Of a stretch of DNA of 64,000 nucleotides, positions 32,531-43,574 are shown piece after piece. The position numbers and the translations under genes are program-made. The DNA lies in NCBI GenBank assembly GCA_037974335.1, contig CM075760.1, positions 7,809,432 to 7,873,431 on the forward strand, given 5' to 3'. The notes under the pieces are model-generated. The model saw only the letters and a program-made list of their open reading frames with translations, did not search any database and was not told where the DNA came from. Each line of letters starts with the position of its first letter. Positions within the stretch are counted from its first letter, which is position 1. This DNA comes from Prionace glauca. Taxonomy: Eukaryota > Chordata > Chondrichthyes > Carcharhiniformes > Carcharhinidae.

Positions 32531-33215
32531 ACAAAAGAGCTGACATTCGAGTCCAGATGGCCCTTTGTCAAACGTTATCTTGAATGCGTTCAACACTGTC
32601 TATCCACTGCTGTCTGATACACAGAATTCTGACATTCACCACAATGGCTTTGACTGAAGAAATTTCCCCTCTTCTCAGTTCAAATGACTGAACAGGTTTT
32701 CTGCACATCTGACTCCAAGTTACAGGCTTCCCACTCTAAAAAGGACACCCCGAATTTGTCTTAAAAAGTCCTTTGAGAATATAATAAGCTCTACTGTGTA
32801 CACTCTTTATTCCTTTAACCTTAGTCTAGAGAAAATAGGCAATGGGTCTTCAATCCCCTCCCAAAGAACAATCATTTTATCTAAAGATTCTATTTGAAGA
32901 ACATTCATTAAATTCCCTCCGAAGTTTGTAGATCCTTCCCAAACATAGAGACCAAGTGTTACACTACAATCCGAATTTCTTCAAAACTCACAATCAATCC
33001 TGAGGTGTTAGGGTGTTGTATTTTCAGTATTGTCCTGAAACAATCTAATCCTTCTCGCTCTGTCGATTAATTGCTTATTCTAATGGAATATTTCCTTCAC
33101 AATTGTGTGCTGTTGTTCCTGTTCCCCTTTATACGATTTTCACTTCGCCCTTACTCTCTCACTGAATTGTGTGATTTCAATTAACAGTAATCAGGCATAC
33201 AAATAAATCACAGCA
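32531..33215. other. AT-rich stretch without a supported gene
   Basis: Part may be old antisense LINE. No exon recognised, and in particular no support V for NAR cluster 1. Confidence 0.4.
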
Positions 33216-33219
33216 ATAG

Positions 33220-34095
33220 CTCAGAAACAACCATCACCAACCTCTGTATGTCCTGACCCATTGGAAGGACAGACTCAGCAGAGCTGGCGGCACAATGGGG
33301 TATAGTCGGGAACCACTTGCCCTGGAAGTCCTCAATATCGTCTCTGAACCTTATAAACTCTCCTGATATCAGGTTAGATATGGGCAAGGAAACCTGCTGC
33401 TGACTATCATGTGCCTCCGCTGATGTATCTAAACTCAAAATGTGTTCAAAATAGAGGAAGCTCTGAAGATGGCAAGGATGCAGAATGAACTCTGGTTGGG
33501 GGACTTCAATGTCCATCACTATGTCTGGCTCGATAGCATACAGCTGGACATAACTGCTAGATTGGAACTGTGGCAGAGCGCAAGACAACTGCCAAGAGGG
33601 CAAAACACATACTTGACCTCATCCTCAGCAACCTGTCTGCTGCAGATGCATCACCAGAGCCGTGTCAGCAGGAGTGACCACCTATAGTCCTTGTAGACAC
33701 AAAGTCCTGTCTTTACATTGAGCTATGCTCCATCCTGTAGTATGGCCCAGTCACCGTGCTAAATGAGATAGATCTAGCAATTCAGTACTCGGCATCCATA
33801 AGGCACTATGGGCCATCAGCTGCAGCATTGAACTCAAACACAATCTGTAACCACGTGGCCTAACATATCCACTGCATTGGCAACAATCTTCATCCAGAGG
33901 TGTCGAGTGGATGATCCATCCCGACTTCCGCCGGAGGTCCGCAGTATCACTGATGTCAGTCTTCATCCAATGTGATTCACTCCATGTGACTTTAGGACCG
34001 GTTGATGGCACTGGATGCTGCAAAGACGATAGGCCCTGGAAGTATCTCAGCAATATTACTGAAGACTTGTGCTCCAGAACCAACCACAAATGGTG
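33220..34095 (+). mobile_element. second LINE family, endonuclease to RT junction, decayed
   Basis: Contains sense text such as 'ttggaagga', 'actccctgccc' relatives, 'gccgtgtcagcaggagtgaccac', 'cataaggcactatgggccatcagctgcagca', 'cgagtggatgatccatccc' and 'ttgatggcactggatgctgcaaagac'. This is collinear with a LINE frequent in shark genomes. Frames are lost. Confidence 0.7.
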
Positions 34096-34239
34096 GAAAA
34101 TTAGAAAAAGTGATTTTTTATATGGAAGATATTTAAGGAGATATCAGGTGCAATGTCTCTGATTCCAGTCACTGATTTCTTTATTACAAAATTCCTTCGG
34201 ACCGACAACAAGGTTCCTTATACCTGAAGGCCGTTGTTT

Positions 34240-34565
34240 AATTTCCAGTTTGCCGCCTGGGTGAGGTATTGATAGAGTCACTGTGGTTAGAACAGAGTTG
34301 AGGAGGAACTTCTTCACTCAAAGGGTGGTGAATCTCTGGAATTCTCTGCCCGTTGAAGTGGTGGAGGCTGCCTCGCTAAATATTTTTAAGAAACGGGTTG
34401 ATGGGTTTTTGATAAGAGAAGGGATTAAGGGTTATGGGGAGAGGGCGGGAAGGTGGAGCTGAGTCACGACAGATCAGCCATGATCTTATTGAATGGCGGG
34501 GCAGGCTCGAAGGGCCAGATGGCCTACTCCTGCTCCTATTTCTTATGTTCTTATGTTCTTATGTT
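34240..34565 (+). mobile_element. LINE 3' end, well preserved
   Basis: 'gaacttcttcactcaaagggtggtgaatctctggaattctctgcc' pattern, 'ggggagagggcgggaaggtgg', 'aggctcgaagggccagatggcctactcctgctcct', and a short 'cttatgtt' repeat at the 3' end, as in CR1-type LINEs. Confidence 0.9.
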
Positions 34566-34569
34566 AACT

Positions 34570-35227
34570 GGACTGGCCGCAGTGACATTGATCTCATTCA
34601 GCCGGTAGCTTATTGACATTGCATGGCTGGGACTGCAATCTACTGCCCAGGAGAGAGCTCTGAGACCCCGCTATGGGGCTGTAAACGGCAGACAGATCTC
34701 TCCCAGTCACATTTCACATCCAGAGTGGATTCGAGAGTGTTCTCAATTTGAGTTTGTTAAAAGAAATATATCAGGAGTGTCTGCACTCTTGATTTTGATG
34801 TGCCCCTTAAAGCAAAATTCGCCCAGACGCAGTCAACTCCCTCAGAACACTGAACACTAACACCCGCACCCCGCGCCTCACCACCCTGTCCCCGAACCCA
34901 CTCCACCCCGCCCCAGTCTCCCCCCCGAGGTTTCGCCCCACCATCCATGTCCCGCTGACCGCCGACTCCAGCAGGTCTCACAGACACCTTCCCCGGGACT
35001 GACTGGAGCCGGTTCCAGAATCACACCCTGCTCCCAACTCGGAATCTGTACCGGATGATTTTCCACAGGAAGATTCGATGGGATTGAAATACAGATCACA
35101 ATGATAAAGTTATTAATAAAACCCTACAGTGCAGAAACAGGCCCTTCGGCCCATCGAGTCTGCACCGAACACAAGGGGGACATTAAACGAGACAGACTGT
35201 AACAAGGCGGGGTTTGGAATTACTTAC
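34570..35227. other. intron of NAR cluster 1 with a C-rich patch
   Basis: A C-rich patch lies at 34860-34950 and a short LINE/SINE tail at 35110-35175 ('gcagaaacaggcccttcggc'). No V segment. Confidence 0.45.
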
Positions 35228-35286
35228 CGGCTGTGACAGTCACCACCGTCCCGGATCCATCCACATAATCATATTTCCATTCTTTA
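35228..35286 (-). CDS. NAR-TCR J segment, cluster 1
   Basis: A 59-base J read on the minus strand as KEWKYDYVDGSGTVVTVTA, ending at a phase-1 donor 'gtaagt'. The D-G-S-G-T motif in place of F/W-G-x-G is the mark of NAR J segments. A perfect 23-type RSS stands in front of it. Confidence 0.9.
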
Positions 35287-35325
35287 CACAGTGACTCCGC
35301 CCTCAGTCTCCCCGGTACAAAAACT
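35287..35325 (-). promoter_or_regulatory. 23-type recombination signal of NAR J
   Basis: Heptamer cacagtg (35287-35293), exactly 23 bases, nonamer acaaaaact (35317-35325), read on the plus strand away from the J. Confidence 0.93.
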
Positions 35326-35637
35326 ACCGATATCTCAATCTGCCGGAAAACCATCACCAGTCACTCGGAAATGTCCAATTATTCGGGAGATTTAAAATCA
35401 ATAAATAATATTCAAGGTTTCAACGTCTCTGTCGGTTCAAATTGTAATTTTGTGAGGCCTGATCTCTCAGTAAATGGCCGCAGGAAGGAAATATTAACTT
35501 CATATATCGCAAAAAAAATCAAAGAAAGATGTGAGTGGTGGAGATTACAGTGGAAATAATCCAGATTACAGCGATAATAACATCAAACCAATGATTCAAA
35601 GCCTGGGCACTGAGAATTTATAGTGTAATTGTGCACA

Positions 35638-35709
35638 GGTATTTGTTCAGCTTCTTTCCACTGTGACTATCCCAATATTTACACAGTGATACAGTTCAGC
35701 ATCAAAACC
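35638..35709 (-). CDS. NAR-TCR D segment with 12-type signals on both sides
   Basis: The D is the 16 bases 35666-35681, coding-strand taaatattgggatagt. One frame starts with a stop; the others give KYWDS and NIGI. Plus-strand order: nonamer ggtatttgt (35638-35646), 12-base spacer, heptamer cactgtg (35659-35665), D, heptamer cacagtg (35682-35688), 12-base spacer, nonamer atcaaaacc (35701-35709). Both spacers are exactly 12, which forces V-D-J joining with the 23-type signals on V and J. No second D was found between V and J. Confidence 0.93.
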
Positions 35710-36056
35710 TCTGGTACTGGGTGGGATGTTGGGACATGAATTAAACAGCGCGGAATGTGGCTCCCAGTTCCGGTTGTGAGCCTAGGGTCCCATCTGGTGT
35801 CAGGGTTTGTAACTGGGATCAGTCATTCCCATTCTCAATTCACCGAAAACACTCCCAGGAATGAAACCCCCAAGCACTCACTCTCTGTATTTATAAAACT
35901 CAAAATACCAACGGTAATAATCAGGTCTTATTCAAAATAAACTGCAATAAATAGGCGCAACTGTGGGATTGCGGGAGGTGGGGGCGGAGTGGGGGGGGGG
36001 GGGTGGTGTAGAAAAACTCCGGTTTTTCATTTGGTTCTTTGAGAATCTGCAGGGAG

Positions 36057-36094
36057 AGTTTTTGTATCGTGGGAAGCCGAGGCCCATCACTGTG
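36057..36094 (-). promoter_or_regulatory. 23-type recombination signal of NAR V, cluster 1
   Basis: Plus strand: nonamer agtttttgt (36057-36065), a 22-base spacer, heptamer cactgtg (36088-36094). One base shorter than the canonical spacer, within normal variation. Confidence 0.9.
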
Positions 36095-36382
36095 TCTTGT
36101 ACTTATAATGAGCTCTACAGTAATAGGTGGCGGCGTCTTCAACTCTCACATCCCGAATTTCCAGCGAAAATGTCTTTCCTGCTTTGTTCACAGACACAAT
36201 AAATCTCCCCCCGCTGGAGATCCGCTCCCCGTCCTTCCCGGGCTGGGTTTGTTTGAAGAACTCGCCGTTATCCAAAGGGTGAGCAAAAAATCCACCATAG
36301 AAAACACAGCTGATGGTGAGAGACTGACACTCCTGCTTGGTCACCTCTCCTGGGCTCTGTACCACCGACTGACTGAAAGATC
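36095..36382 (-). CDS. NAR-TCR V segment, cluster 1
   Basis: V exon, phase 1, acceptor 'tttaatttccag'. It reads SFSQSVVQSPGEVTKQECQS, LTISC (first Cys), FFKQTQPGKDGE, then RISSGGRFIVSVNKAGKTFS and DVRVEDAATYYC (second Cys), and ends RAHYKYKTQ at the RSS. The missing CDR2 loop and the G-G-R-F-V-N-K-FSL-I-D-VED pattern are those of IgNAR-type V domains. The Trp normally following the first Cys is Phe (EFFKQ). There is an additional unpaired FR1 Cys (QEC). The segment is intact, and with its D, J and leader it forms a complete functional-looking cluster. It would serve as the outermost domain of a NAR-TCR delta chain. Confidence 0.92.
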
Positions 36383-36530
36383 CTGGAAATTAAACACAGA
36401 GAGTTTAATGGACCATCAGAGCTGAACCACACAATGGAGCTAAAACCCCAAACAGTGTCTGTAATTGGGATGGACTGGGACAGCTTTATACCCAATCCAC
36501 ACAATGTGGGTTAGTTGGATGGGTACTCAC

Positions 36531-36573
36531 GGGGTAAACAGACACACAGGGTGAAAACAAGAAGGATTCCCAT
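36531..36573 (-). CDS. NAR-TCR leader exon, cluster 1
   Basis: ATG at 36573-36571 opens MGILLVFTLCVCLP, a short hydrophobic signal peptide, and ends at a phase-1 donor 'gtgagt'. A 148-base intron separates it from the V exon. A CRE-like ttacgtga (36599-36606) lies just upstream; its role is only a guess. Confidence 0.88.
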
Positions 36574-37079
36574 CTCTCTGCTGCCCGGAGCTGATGGTTT
36601 ACGTGACGGGGAGCTGGAGACTGCAGAGTTTGACTGCTCTGGGACACTGGATCTCAGAACTGAACTGAAATACCTCAAGCCTGAACATTGTTAATTTAGG
36701 CCACGCCCATTGTTTAAAATAAAACTCGAGAATGGAAAGGTGGCAGAAAGCTGTGGACATTCAGTCGAGGCTCCACAGTTATCTGGGCCTCGGAGCTCCC
36801 GAGCCCCGAATCTGATCCCGTGACTCTTCTGGGTGTTGTCACTCAGAGTTTGTGAATGTCCCTCTTTGTCACAAGTAAGGAAAATTCTTCTTTTTCAGTG
36901 TCCAAGTGTAGAGATGGCAGTTAGGGCAGTGATATGCCCCTCCTGTTAGATGTGGGAGATTAGGGAACTTTCTCGTGTCCCTGGTGACTATGTTTGCGGG
37001 AAGTGTGACCAACTGCAGTTCCTCACACACTGAATGGTTCTGTTGGAGCAGCAGCTGGAAACATTCTTACTGGATCCAG
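36574..37079. other. upstream region of the NAR-TCR leader
   Basis: Probable promoter region; no clear TATA box or octamer. From about 36890 the 'gtagagatggcagttagggcag' text resembles the 5' part of a CR1 ORF1 (compare C-x-x-C region at 56.76 kb). Confidence 0.4.
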
Positions 37080-37730
37080 GGTGAGGTGGAAATGGGTACA
37101 AAATTGCCTTGATGACAGAAGACAGAAGGTGGTGATGGAGGGTTGTTTTTCAAACTGGGGGCCTGTGACCAACGGTGTGCCTCAGGGATCAGTGCTAGGT
37201 GCACTGTTTCTTGTCACATCTATTAATGATTTGGATGAGAATATAGGGGGCATGGTTAGTAAGTTTGTAGATGACACCAAGATTGGTGACATACTGGTCA
37301 GAGAAGAAGGTTAATACGGATTGCAACGGGATCTTTATCAATTGGGCCAGTGGACTGGTGAACGGAAGATGGAGTTTTATTTAGAGGGATGCGAGGTGAT
37401 CCATTTTGGTCAATCAAATCAGGACAGAACTTATTCATTTAATGGAATGGTGTTGTGGGCAGTTACAGAACAAAAATATCTAGCAGTACAGGTTCGTAGC
37501 AGAGTCACGGGTGGACAGAGTGGTGAAGAAGGCATTCGGCATGCTTGGTTTCATCTGTCAGAACATTGAATACAGGAGTTGGGATGTCTTGTTGAAGTTG
37601 CACAAGACATTGGTATGACCACACTTGGAATACTGTGTACAATTCTGGTCACCCTATTATAGAAATGATATCATTAAACTAGAAAGAGTGCAGAAAAGAT
37701 TTACTAGGATGCTGCCAGGACATGTATACA
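37080..37730 (+). mobile_element. CR1-like LINE, RT region
   Basis: Frames read SNWGPVTNGVPQGSVLGALF, ENIGGMVSKFVDDTKIGD, REMEYCVQFWSPYYRNDIIK-type text and ERVQKRFTRMLPG. Two or more frame changes. It ends in a CA-rich tract (37735-37870). Confidence 0.9.
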
Positions 37731-37954
37731 GATATACACAATCTCAGACAAATAGCTACAGACAAACTAACAGACACACAAACACATACACGAACACACA
37801 CAGACATGCCCACAAAAACATAGACTTACATAAACACAAGAACTGACACACACAGACATACAACTATCACACACACCCTCACAAACACAGAGATAAACTG
37901 AGACAATGACCAGTTGATGTTAATCTCTAATCCACCTGCTGCGAACTAAAATAA

Positions 37955-39312
37955 TGTAAGATGTCTCACAACACCAGGTTAATTTCCAACAGGTTTATTT
38001 GGTAGAAAAAGCCACTAGGTTTCAGAGTGCTGCTCCTTCATCAGATCAGTGGGAGTTCTGTTCACAAGCAGGGCATAGAAGGACACAAGTCCAATTTACA
38101 AAATTATGGTTGGAATGTGAGTCTTTACAGGTTATCAAGTCTTAAAGATACAGACAATATGAGTTGGGAGAGGGTTAAACAAGTTTAAAGAGCGGTGCAT
38201 TGTCTTCAGCTGGGACAGTAAGTGAGTTTTTGCAAGAGCAAGGAAAGCCATGGAGATTACAGATAGTGTGACATGAACCCAAGATCCCGGTTCAGGCATC
38301 CTCATGTGTCGAGAATTTGGCTTTCAATCTCTGCTCAGCGACTCTGTGCTGTCGTGTGTCCTGAAGGCCGCATTGGAGAAAGTGAATCCGAAGATCAGAG
38401 GCCGAATGCCCCTGACCGCTGAAGTGTTCCCGGACAGGATGAGAATACTCTTGAGTGGTGATTGTGAGTGGTTTTCATTCAACCGTTGTGGTAGCGTCTG
38501 CATCATCTCCCCAATGTACCATGCTCTGGACATCCTTTCCTGCAGCGTATCAGATAGACAACGTTACAAGAATATGCACCATGTACCGGGTGGATGGTGT
38601 TCTACGTGAGACTGTACCCTTAGCGCTTGATTACTTGTAAAGACTCGCGGTGGGTTGTGCGAGGAGTGCTCTTGGATGTTGCTTCAAGAGTAGCCTAGTG
38701 CTTCACGTCGTTAGTGTACGCTTAAACTGGATCAATTAACAGGCAACACAACAGCTCAGTGACTATCACTGTTTGCGGTCCAGTTACAGGGACCGGGGTC
38801 AGATCTCCGTCTTGGGTCAGTGTCTGTGGGAGTTTGCACATCCTCCCCGTGCTTGTGTGGATTTTCTCCGGGTGCTCCGGTTTCCTCCCACACCCCCAAA
38901 ACGTGTTTTTAGGCTAAATTGGATCTCCCTTAATCTGGTGCATATATAATTCCCTACATTTGCACCCCTGTATTGTGGAACACACCAGATGTAGATAAAA
39001 GCCGCAGGTAGGAGAAGGATTGGAATGAGGCACTCACCGACTGTTAAAATGGGCGGAGCGGGCATGTGGGGCCGAAGGGCCTGTTTCCTGAGCTATGTTG
39101 TTCTTTTCTTCTTTGACTCGCATTTCAATCATTAGTTTGCAAATTAAGTTTGTATTTTTATATGCCCTGTTTGTGAACAGAACTACCACTTATCTGACAA
39201 AGGAGCAGTACTCCGAAAGCTTTTGCTACCAAATAAACCAGTTGGACTTTAACCTGGTGTTGTGAGACTTCTTACTGTGTTTAGCCCAGTCAACGCCGGC
39301 ATCGCCACGTCA
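37955..39312 (+). mobile_element. palindromic MITE with nested SINE
   Basis: Left end at about 37960 ('gtctcacaacaccaggtt', 'caacaggtttatttggta', 'gctccttcatcag'). Internal text is collinear with 62.8-63.3 kb up to about 38630. The right end is at 39110-39312, inverted ('gaaagcttttgctaccaaat', 'aacctggtgttgtgagactt', 'ccggcatcgccacgtcatca'). A V-SINE (about 38740-39110) interrupts it. Confidence 0.82.
38740..39110 (+). mobile_element. V-SINE-type SINE, diverged subtype
   Basis: 'caacacaacagctcagtgactatcactg' head, core 'tttctccgggtgctccggtttcctcccacacccccaaa' pattern, and the tail 'gccgaagggcctgtttcctgagctatgttgttctttt'. Same subtype at 40.84 and 60.69 kb. Confidence 0.85.
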
Positions 39313-39689
39313 TCACTAAAACCATAACAGAAGTTAATCTAAAGCTCGTGAAATGAGAAAATGTATAAATATACCCCATAGCTCAGAATGGGAGTGCAAT
39401 TAATGATGTCTCGGTTGTCCATGATATTTGAACAAAAACAGAATTGGAGAGATTATAATGTTTGAATTGTAATATCTAATGTATAAAGTGTCTGGGAACA
39501 GAGTGGATTTGAGACAGACTGAGGTAATGAGATTGAAGCAGCTGTTCTGAGTGAATAGGTTTGTTGCAGAGAGGGATGCATGGATGGGAGAGAGAGAGAG
39601 CTGGATGGAGAGAAGGTGGGAGGGTGAGATGGATGGAGGGGTAGATAGATAGACAGGGGTGAATGTGAGAACTTTCCAGTTGAAGAGGT

Positions 39690-40450
39690 TCCCAGTGTCT
39701 CTGAGCAGCTGAATTGGGGAAGCTTTGGGCACAGACTGCGCTGCTGCTATTTCCCTTCCTGCCCATCGGGTGTCGCTGTAACAAGCCCGGGCACTGCTCA
39801 GCCCAGTGTCACCTGTTGCCCACTCCGGCCCAGCCGCTGCTCGTTGGCGGAACATCCGGGTCCTGTAGAGAGGCGGGGCCAGACGCCATATTTCCGTGAC
39901 GTCACCATTAACCCCTCCCCCGGCGTCGAGGAAAAAGCGACGGTTGAGAAATGTCGAAAGTGAGAGAAATTCCCACCCGGAAATCCCGCCCGGAGCGGAA
40001 TTAAAATTAAATAAAATACATATTTTATAAAGAGGCAGGTGGCGGAACCGCACATGTGCTGTAGTATTTTCCCAGAGCGCACCGCGCGGGGGTGATTGAA
40101 AAACAGACGGAATAAAAAAAATGATTTTCTCGAATGGAGAAGGAACCGAAAGTCTGACGGGTGAGGATGTAAATAATAATCATCAAGATTCAAAATATTA
40201 AAAGATTAAAATGTAACTGAGCGCATGTGCAGGAGGGGAATTCACCCAGAGTGCAGCGCGCGGGACGCCGTCTCCCCTGGCAACGTAAGATGGCCGCCGG
40301 CCGTCTCCCTTGGCAACGCAAGATGGCCGCCGCCGGCGGTGAGTGATTGTAGCGCAGGCGCAGTGAGGCCAGCCTGCAGCCCATTGTCCAGGTTGCCCCC
40401 ATTGGATGTGGTGGGGAGGTGCAGCAGATGGAGCAACAATCCCAGTTTCA
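39690..40450. promoter_or_regulatory. CpG-rich block with YY1-like and NRF1-like motifs, copy 1
   Basis: CpG-dense among CpG-poor surroundings. At 40285-40335 'ggcaacg(t/c)aagatggccgcc' units repeat twice, followed by 'gcgcaggcgcagtg' near 40355, an NRF1-like site. It looks like a TATA-less promoter, but I find no confident coding exon beside it. Confidence 0.6.
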
Positions 40451-40514
40451 ATGGGGGGAGAGAAGCTGCAATGCTGCTCCCTGTTGTTCACTCCTCTCCC
40501 CAGTCTCAGCATTG

Positions 40515-40830
40515 CAGAGTGTTTAGAGACAAATAGGACAAGGGCATAGGGCTTAAGGTGAGGGGGGAGAGGTATAACACCGATATTAGAGGGAGGTTTT
40601 TCACACAGAGGGTAGTTGGGGTATGGAATGCTCTGCCAAGTCAGATGGTGGAGGAAAACATGCTAGAATTGTTTAAGAGTAACTTAGACAGGCACATGAG
40701 TGGGTTGGAGATAGGTGGATATAGGAGATTGTTTTAAATAAGGGTCATTTGCATTGGGGCGTCCCTGGTAGGGTAAATGGATCTGGTACAATAATAATGC
40801 TTTCTTTTCTACTTCGGCAGCTCTTGATTG
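40515..40830 (+). mobile_element. CR1-like LINE 3' fragment
   Basis: 'aaggtgaggggggagaggtataacaccgatattagagggag' pattern, 'cacacagagggtagttggggtatggaatgctctgcc', short 3' end. Absent from duplication copy 2. Confidence 0.85.
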
Positions 40831-40839
40831 TTCGGGATT

Positions 40840-41222
40840 GGCCTAGTGCTTCATGTCATGAGTGTGTGCCTAAACTGGACCAGATACTGGGCAAGACGAC
40901 AGATCAGTGACTATCACTGATTGCTCTGCAGACACATGGATTTGGGCCAGTGTCTGTGGGAGTTTGCGCATTCTCCCCGTGATTGCGTGGGTTTTCTCTG
41001 GGTGCTCCGGTTTCCGCCCACACCCCAAAGATGTGCTATTAGGCTGATTGGCAATAATAAATTGTCCCTAAATTAGTTTCCCTCAATGTTGATGGCCACA
41101 AAACAATAGATAAGGGTCATGGGTGGAGGGGGGGGACTGTTGATGTTAAGATGGCGGCGTGGGCTCGTTGGGCCGAAGGGCCTGTTCCCCGGACTCTTTT
41201 TGTTCTTTGTTCTTAAGAACTG
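40840..41222 (+). mobile_element. V-SINE-type SINE, diverged subtype
   Basis: Same subtype as 38.74 kb; tail 'ctcgttgggccgaagggcctgttccccgg'. Absent from duplication copy 2. Confidence 0.88.
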
Positions 41223-41284
41223 GAAAGCCTCAATGCTTTAGTTCAACATCCAAAGGACTAATTCAGAGCAGGTGTTAAAAAGCT

Positions 41285-42178
41285 TCAAAATCCAGCATCA
41301 TGTGAGCATGACACCAAAGTCGGAGGTGTGGTAGATTGTGAGGAAGTGTGTCATAGTCTGCAGAGAGACTTAGATAAGTTGCAGAGCTGGGCCGAGAGGT
41401 GGCGGATGGAGTTTAATGCGGAGAAGTGTGAGGCAACAGATGTGTCGAGTATAAGGCTAACGGGAGGACTTTGAATAGTGTGGATGAACAGAGGCATCTA
41501 GGTATATGTGTACATAGATTCCTGAAAGTTGGGAATCAAGTAGATAAGGTTGTTAAGAAGGCGTACGGTGTCTTGGCGTTTATTGGTAGGGGGATTGAAT
41601 TTAAGAGTCGCAGCGTCATGTTGCAACTGTACACTACTCTGGTGCGGCCGCACTTGGAGTACTGTGTGCAGTTCTGGTCCCCACATTACAGGAAGGATGT
41701 GGAGGCTTTGGAGAGGGTGCAGAGGAGGTTTACTAGGATGTTGCCTGGTATGGTGGGGAGGTCCTATGAGGAGAGACTGAGGGATTTGGGGTTGTTTTTG
41801 TTGGAAAGAAGGCGGCTAAGAGGGGATCTTATTGAAACATATAAGATGATTAGAGGTTTAGATAGGGTGGACAGTGATAGCCTTTTTCCTCGGATGGAGA
41901 AAGCTAGCACGAGGGGGCATGGCTTTAAATTAAGGGGGGGTTGCTACAGGATGGATGTCAGGGGTAGGTTCTTTACCCAGAGGGTGGTGAGGGATTGGAA
42001 TGCCCTGCCTGCTGCAGTTGTAAATGCGCCTAGTTTGGGGGTGTTTAAGAGATCTGTGGATAGGTTTATGGACGAAAAGGGATTGGTATAGGCGAGTGGG
42101 TCATTGTTTTTGTAACTGGTCGGCGCAACATCGTGGGCCGAAGGGCCTGTTCTGCGCTGTAATGTTCTATGTTCAATG
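41285..42178 (+). mobile_element. young CR1-like LINE, 3' third of ORF2
   Basis: An uninterrupted frame at 41471-42091 (206 codons) covers the CR1 ORF2 C-terminus: DEQRHLGICVHRFLKVGNQ, GIEFKSRSVMLQLYTTLVRP, LEYCVQFWSPHYRKDVEALE, and RRRLRGDLIETYKMI, to a stop. The tail 'gggccgaagggcctgttctgcgctgtaatgttctatg' follows. 5' truncated. A related tail is inserted antisense at 52.69 kb. Confidence 0.93.
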
Positions 42179-42189
42179 TCACAGCAGCA

Positions 42190-42515
42190 CCTTGACCTCC
42201 AGTTTAAGTTTATTTATTAGTGACACTAATAAGTCGGCTTACATTAACACTGCAATGCGATTCCTGTGAAAATTCCCGAGTCGCCACATTCCTGTTCGGA
42301 TACACTTACAGACAATTTAACATGGCTAATGCATCTAACCAGCATGTCTTTCGGACTGCTGGAGGAAAGCAGAGCATCTGGAGGAAACCCATGCAGACAT
42401 GGAGAGAATGTACAAACTCCACACAGACAGTGACCCAATCCGGGAATCGAATTTGGGGCCCTAGCACTGAGAGGCAGCAATGCTAACCACTGTGCCACTG
42501 TGTTGCAACACTCTC
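42190..42515 (-). mobile_element. V-SINE-type SINE, antisense
   Basis: Starts with the tail 'gtttatttattagtgacactaataagtcggcttacattaacactgcaatg' and ends with the tRNA-like head 'tgctaaccactgtgcc'. The duplicate partner is at 53930-54255. Confidence 0.9.
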
Positions 42516-42714
42516 CCCCTGAAATCAAACTACCCCCCCCCCCCCCACACACTAAAATCATAAAATCCCGACAGTGCATCAAGTCTATGTCAACAGAACA
42601 TTTTACCCTATTCCCGTAACCCCACAATACCGTCGAATCCCACTAACCTTCACATCTTTGGACATTAAGGGAGAATTTAGCATGGTCAATCCACCTAACC
42701 TGCCCATCTTTCAG

Positions 42715-43260
42715 ACCCCACAGATATTTTGGTCACCCTATTATAGAAAGGATATTATTAAATTAGAAAGAGTGCAGAAAAGATTTACTAGGAAGCTACT
42801 GGGACTTGATGGATTGAGTTATAAGGAGAAGCTGGATAGACTGTGACTTTTTTCACTGGAGCATAGAAGGCTGAGGAGTGATCTTATAGAGTTCTATAAA
42901 ATAATGAGGGGCACAGATCAGCTCGATAGTCAATATCTTTTCCCAAAGTTAGGGGAGTCTAAAACTAGAGGGCATAGGTTTAAGATGGGAGGGGAAAGAT
43001 ACAAAAGTGTCCAGAGGAGATTTTTTTTTCACACAGAGGGTGGTGAGTGTCTGGAACAAGCTGCCAGATATAGTCATCGAGATGGGTACAATTTTATCTT
43101 TTAAAATGCATTTAGACAGTTACATGGGTGTGATGGGTATCGAGGGATATGGGCCAAATACAAGCAATTGGGATGAGCTTCGGGTTTTTTAAAAAGGGCA
43201 GCATGGAGCAGTTGGGCTGAAGGGCCTGTTTCCATGCTGTAAACCTCTATGACTCTATAT
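42715..43260 (+). mobile_element. CR1-like LINE 3' end
   Basis: 'tattttggtcaccctattatagaaagg' to 'ggctgaagggcctgtttccatgctgtaaacctctatgactctat'. The frame reads MRGTDQLDSQYLFPKLGESK. The duplicate partner is at 54460-54995. Confidence 0.9.
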
Positions 43261-43261
43261 G

Positions 43262-43375
43262 GGAGGAACATGAAAACCCCACACAGGCAATGACCGGAGG
43301 CTGGAATTGAACATGGGTCCTTAGCAGTAGGAGACTGCAATGCTAACCACTGTGCTAATGTGCTGCCACTCAGGC
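43262..43375 (-). mobile_element. V-SINE fragment, antisense
   Basis: 'aggaacatgaaaaccccacacaggcaatgacc' to 'gcaatgctaaccactgtgc'; duplicate at about 54997-55105. Confidence 0.75.
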
Positions 43376-43574
43376 AAATGTATTTGGAGGGAGCACAGGA
43401 CAGGTGGGGGTGGGGGGGGGATGAATTCTAACTCACTTTGATGAGGGGAGGGGTGGAAATCAGAAAAAAAAATCAGCTTTGCCTCAACGTTTTCCCTCAT
43501 TCATGCTCTTGTTACTAATTAAAAACCAGCTCACTCCTCCATTCTGCCCATCAATGGGGCTAACAGAAAGCAGG

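Noticed and set aside
39400-40053. 217-codon minus-strand frame over the CpG block
   Set aside because: Low-complexity and GC-driven, not preserved as one frame in the duplicate at 52.5-53.5 kb.
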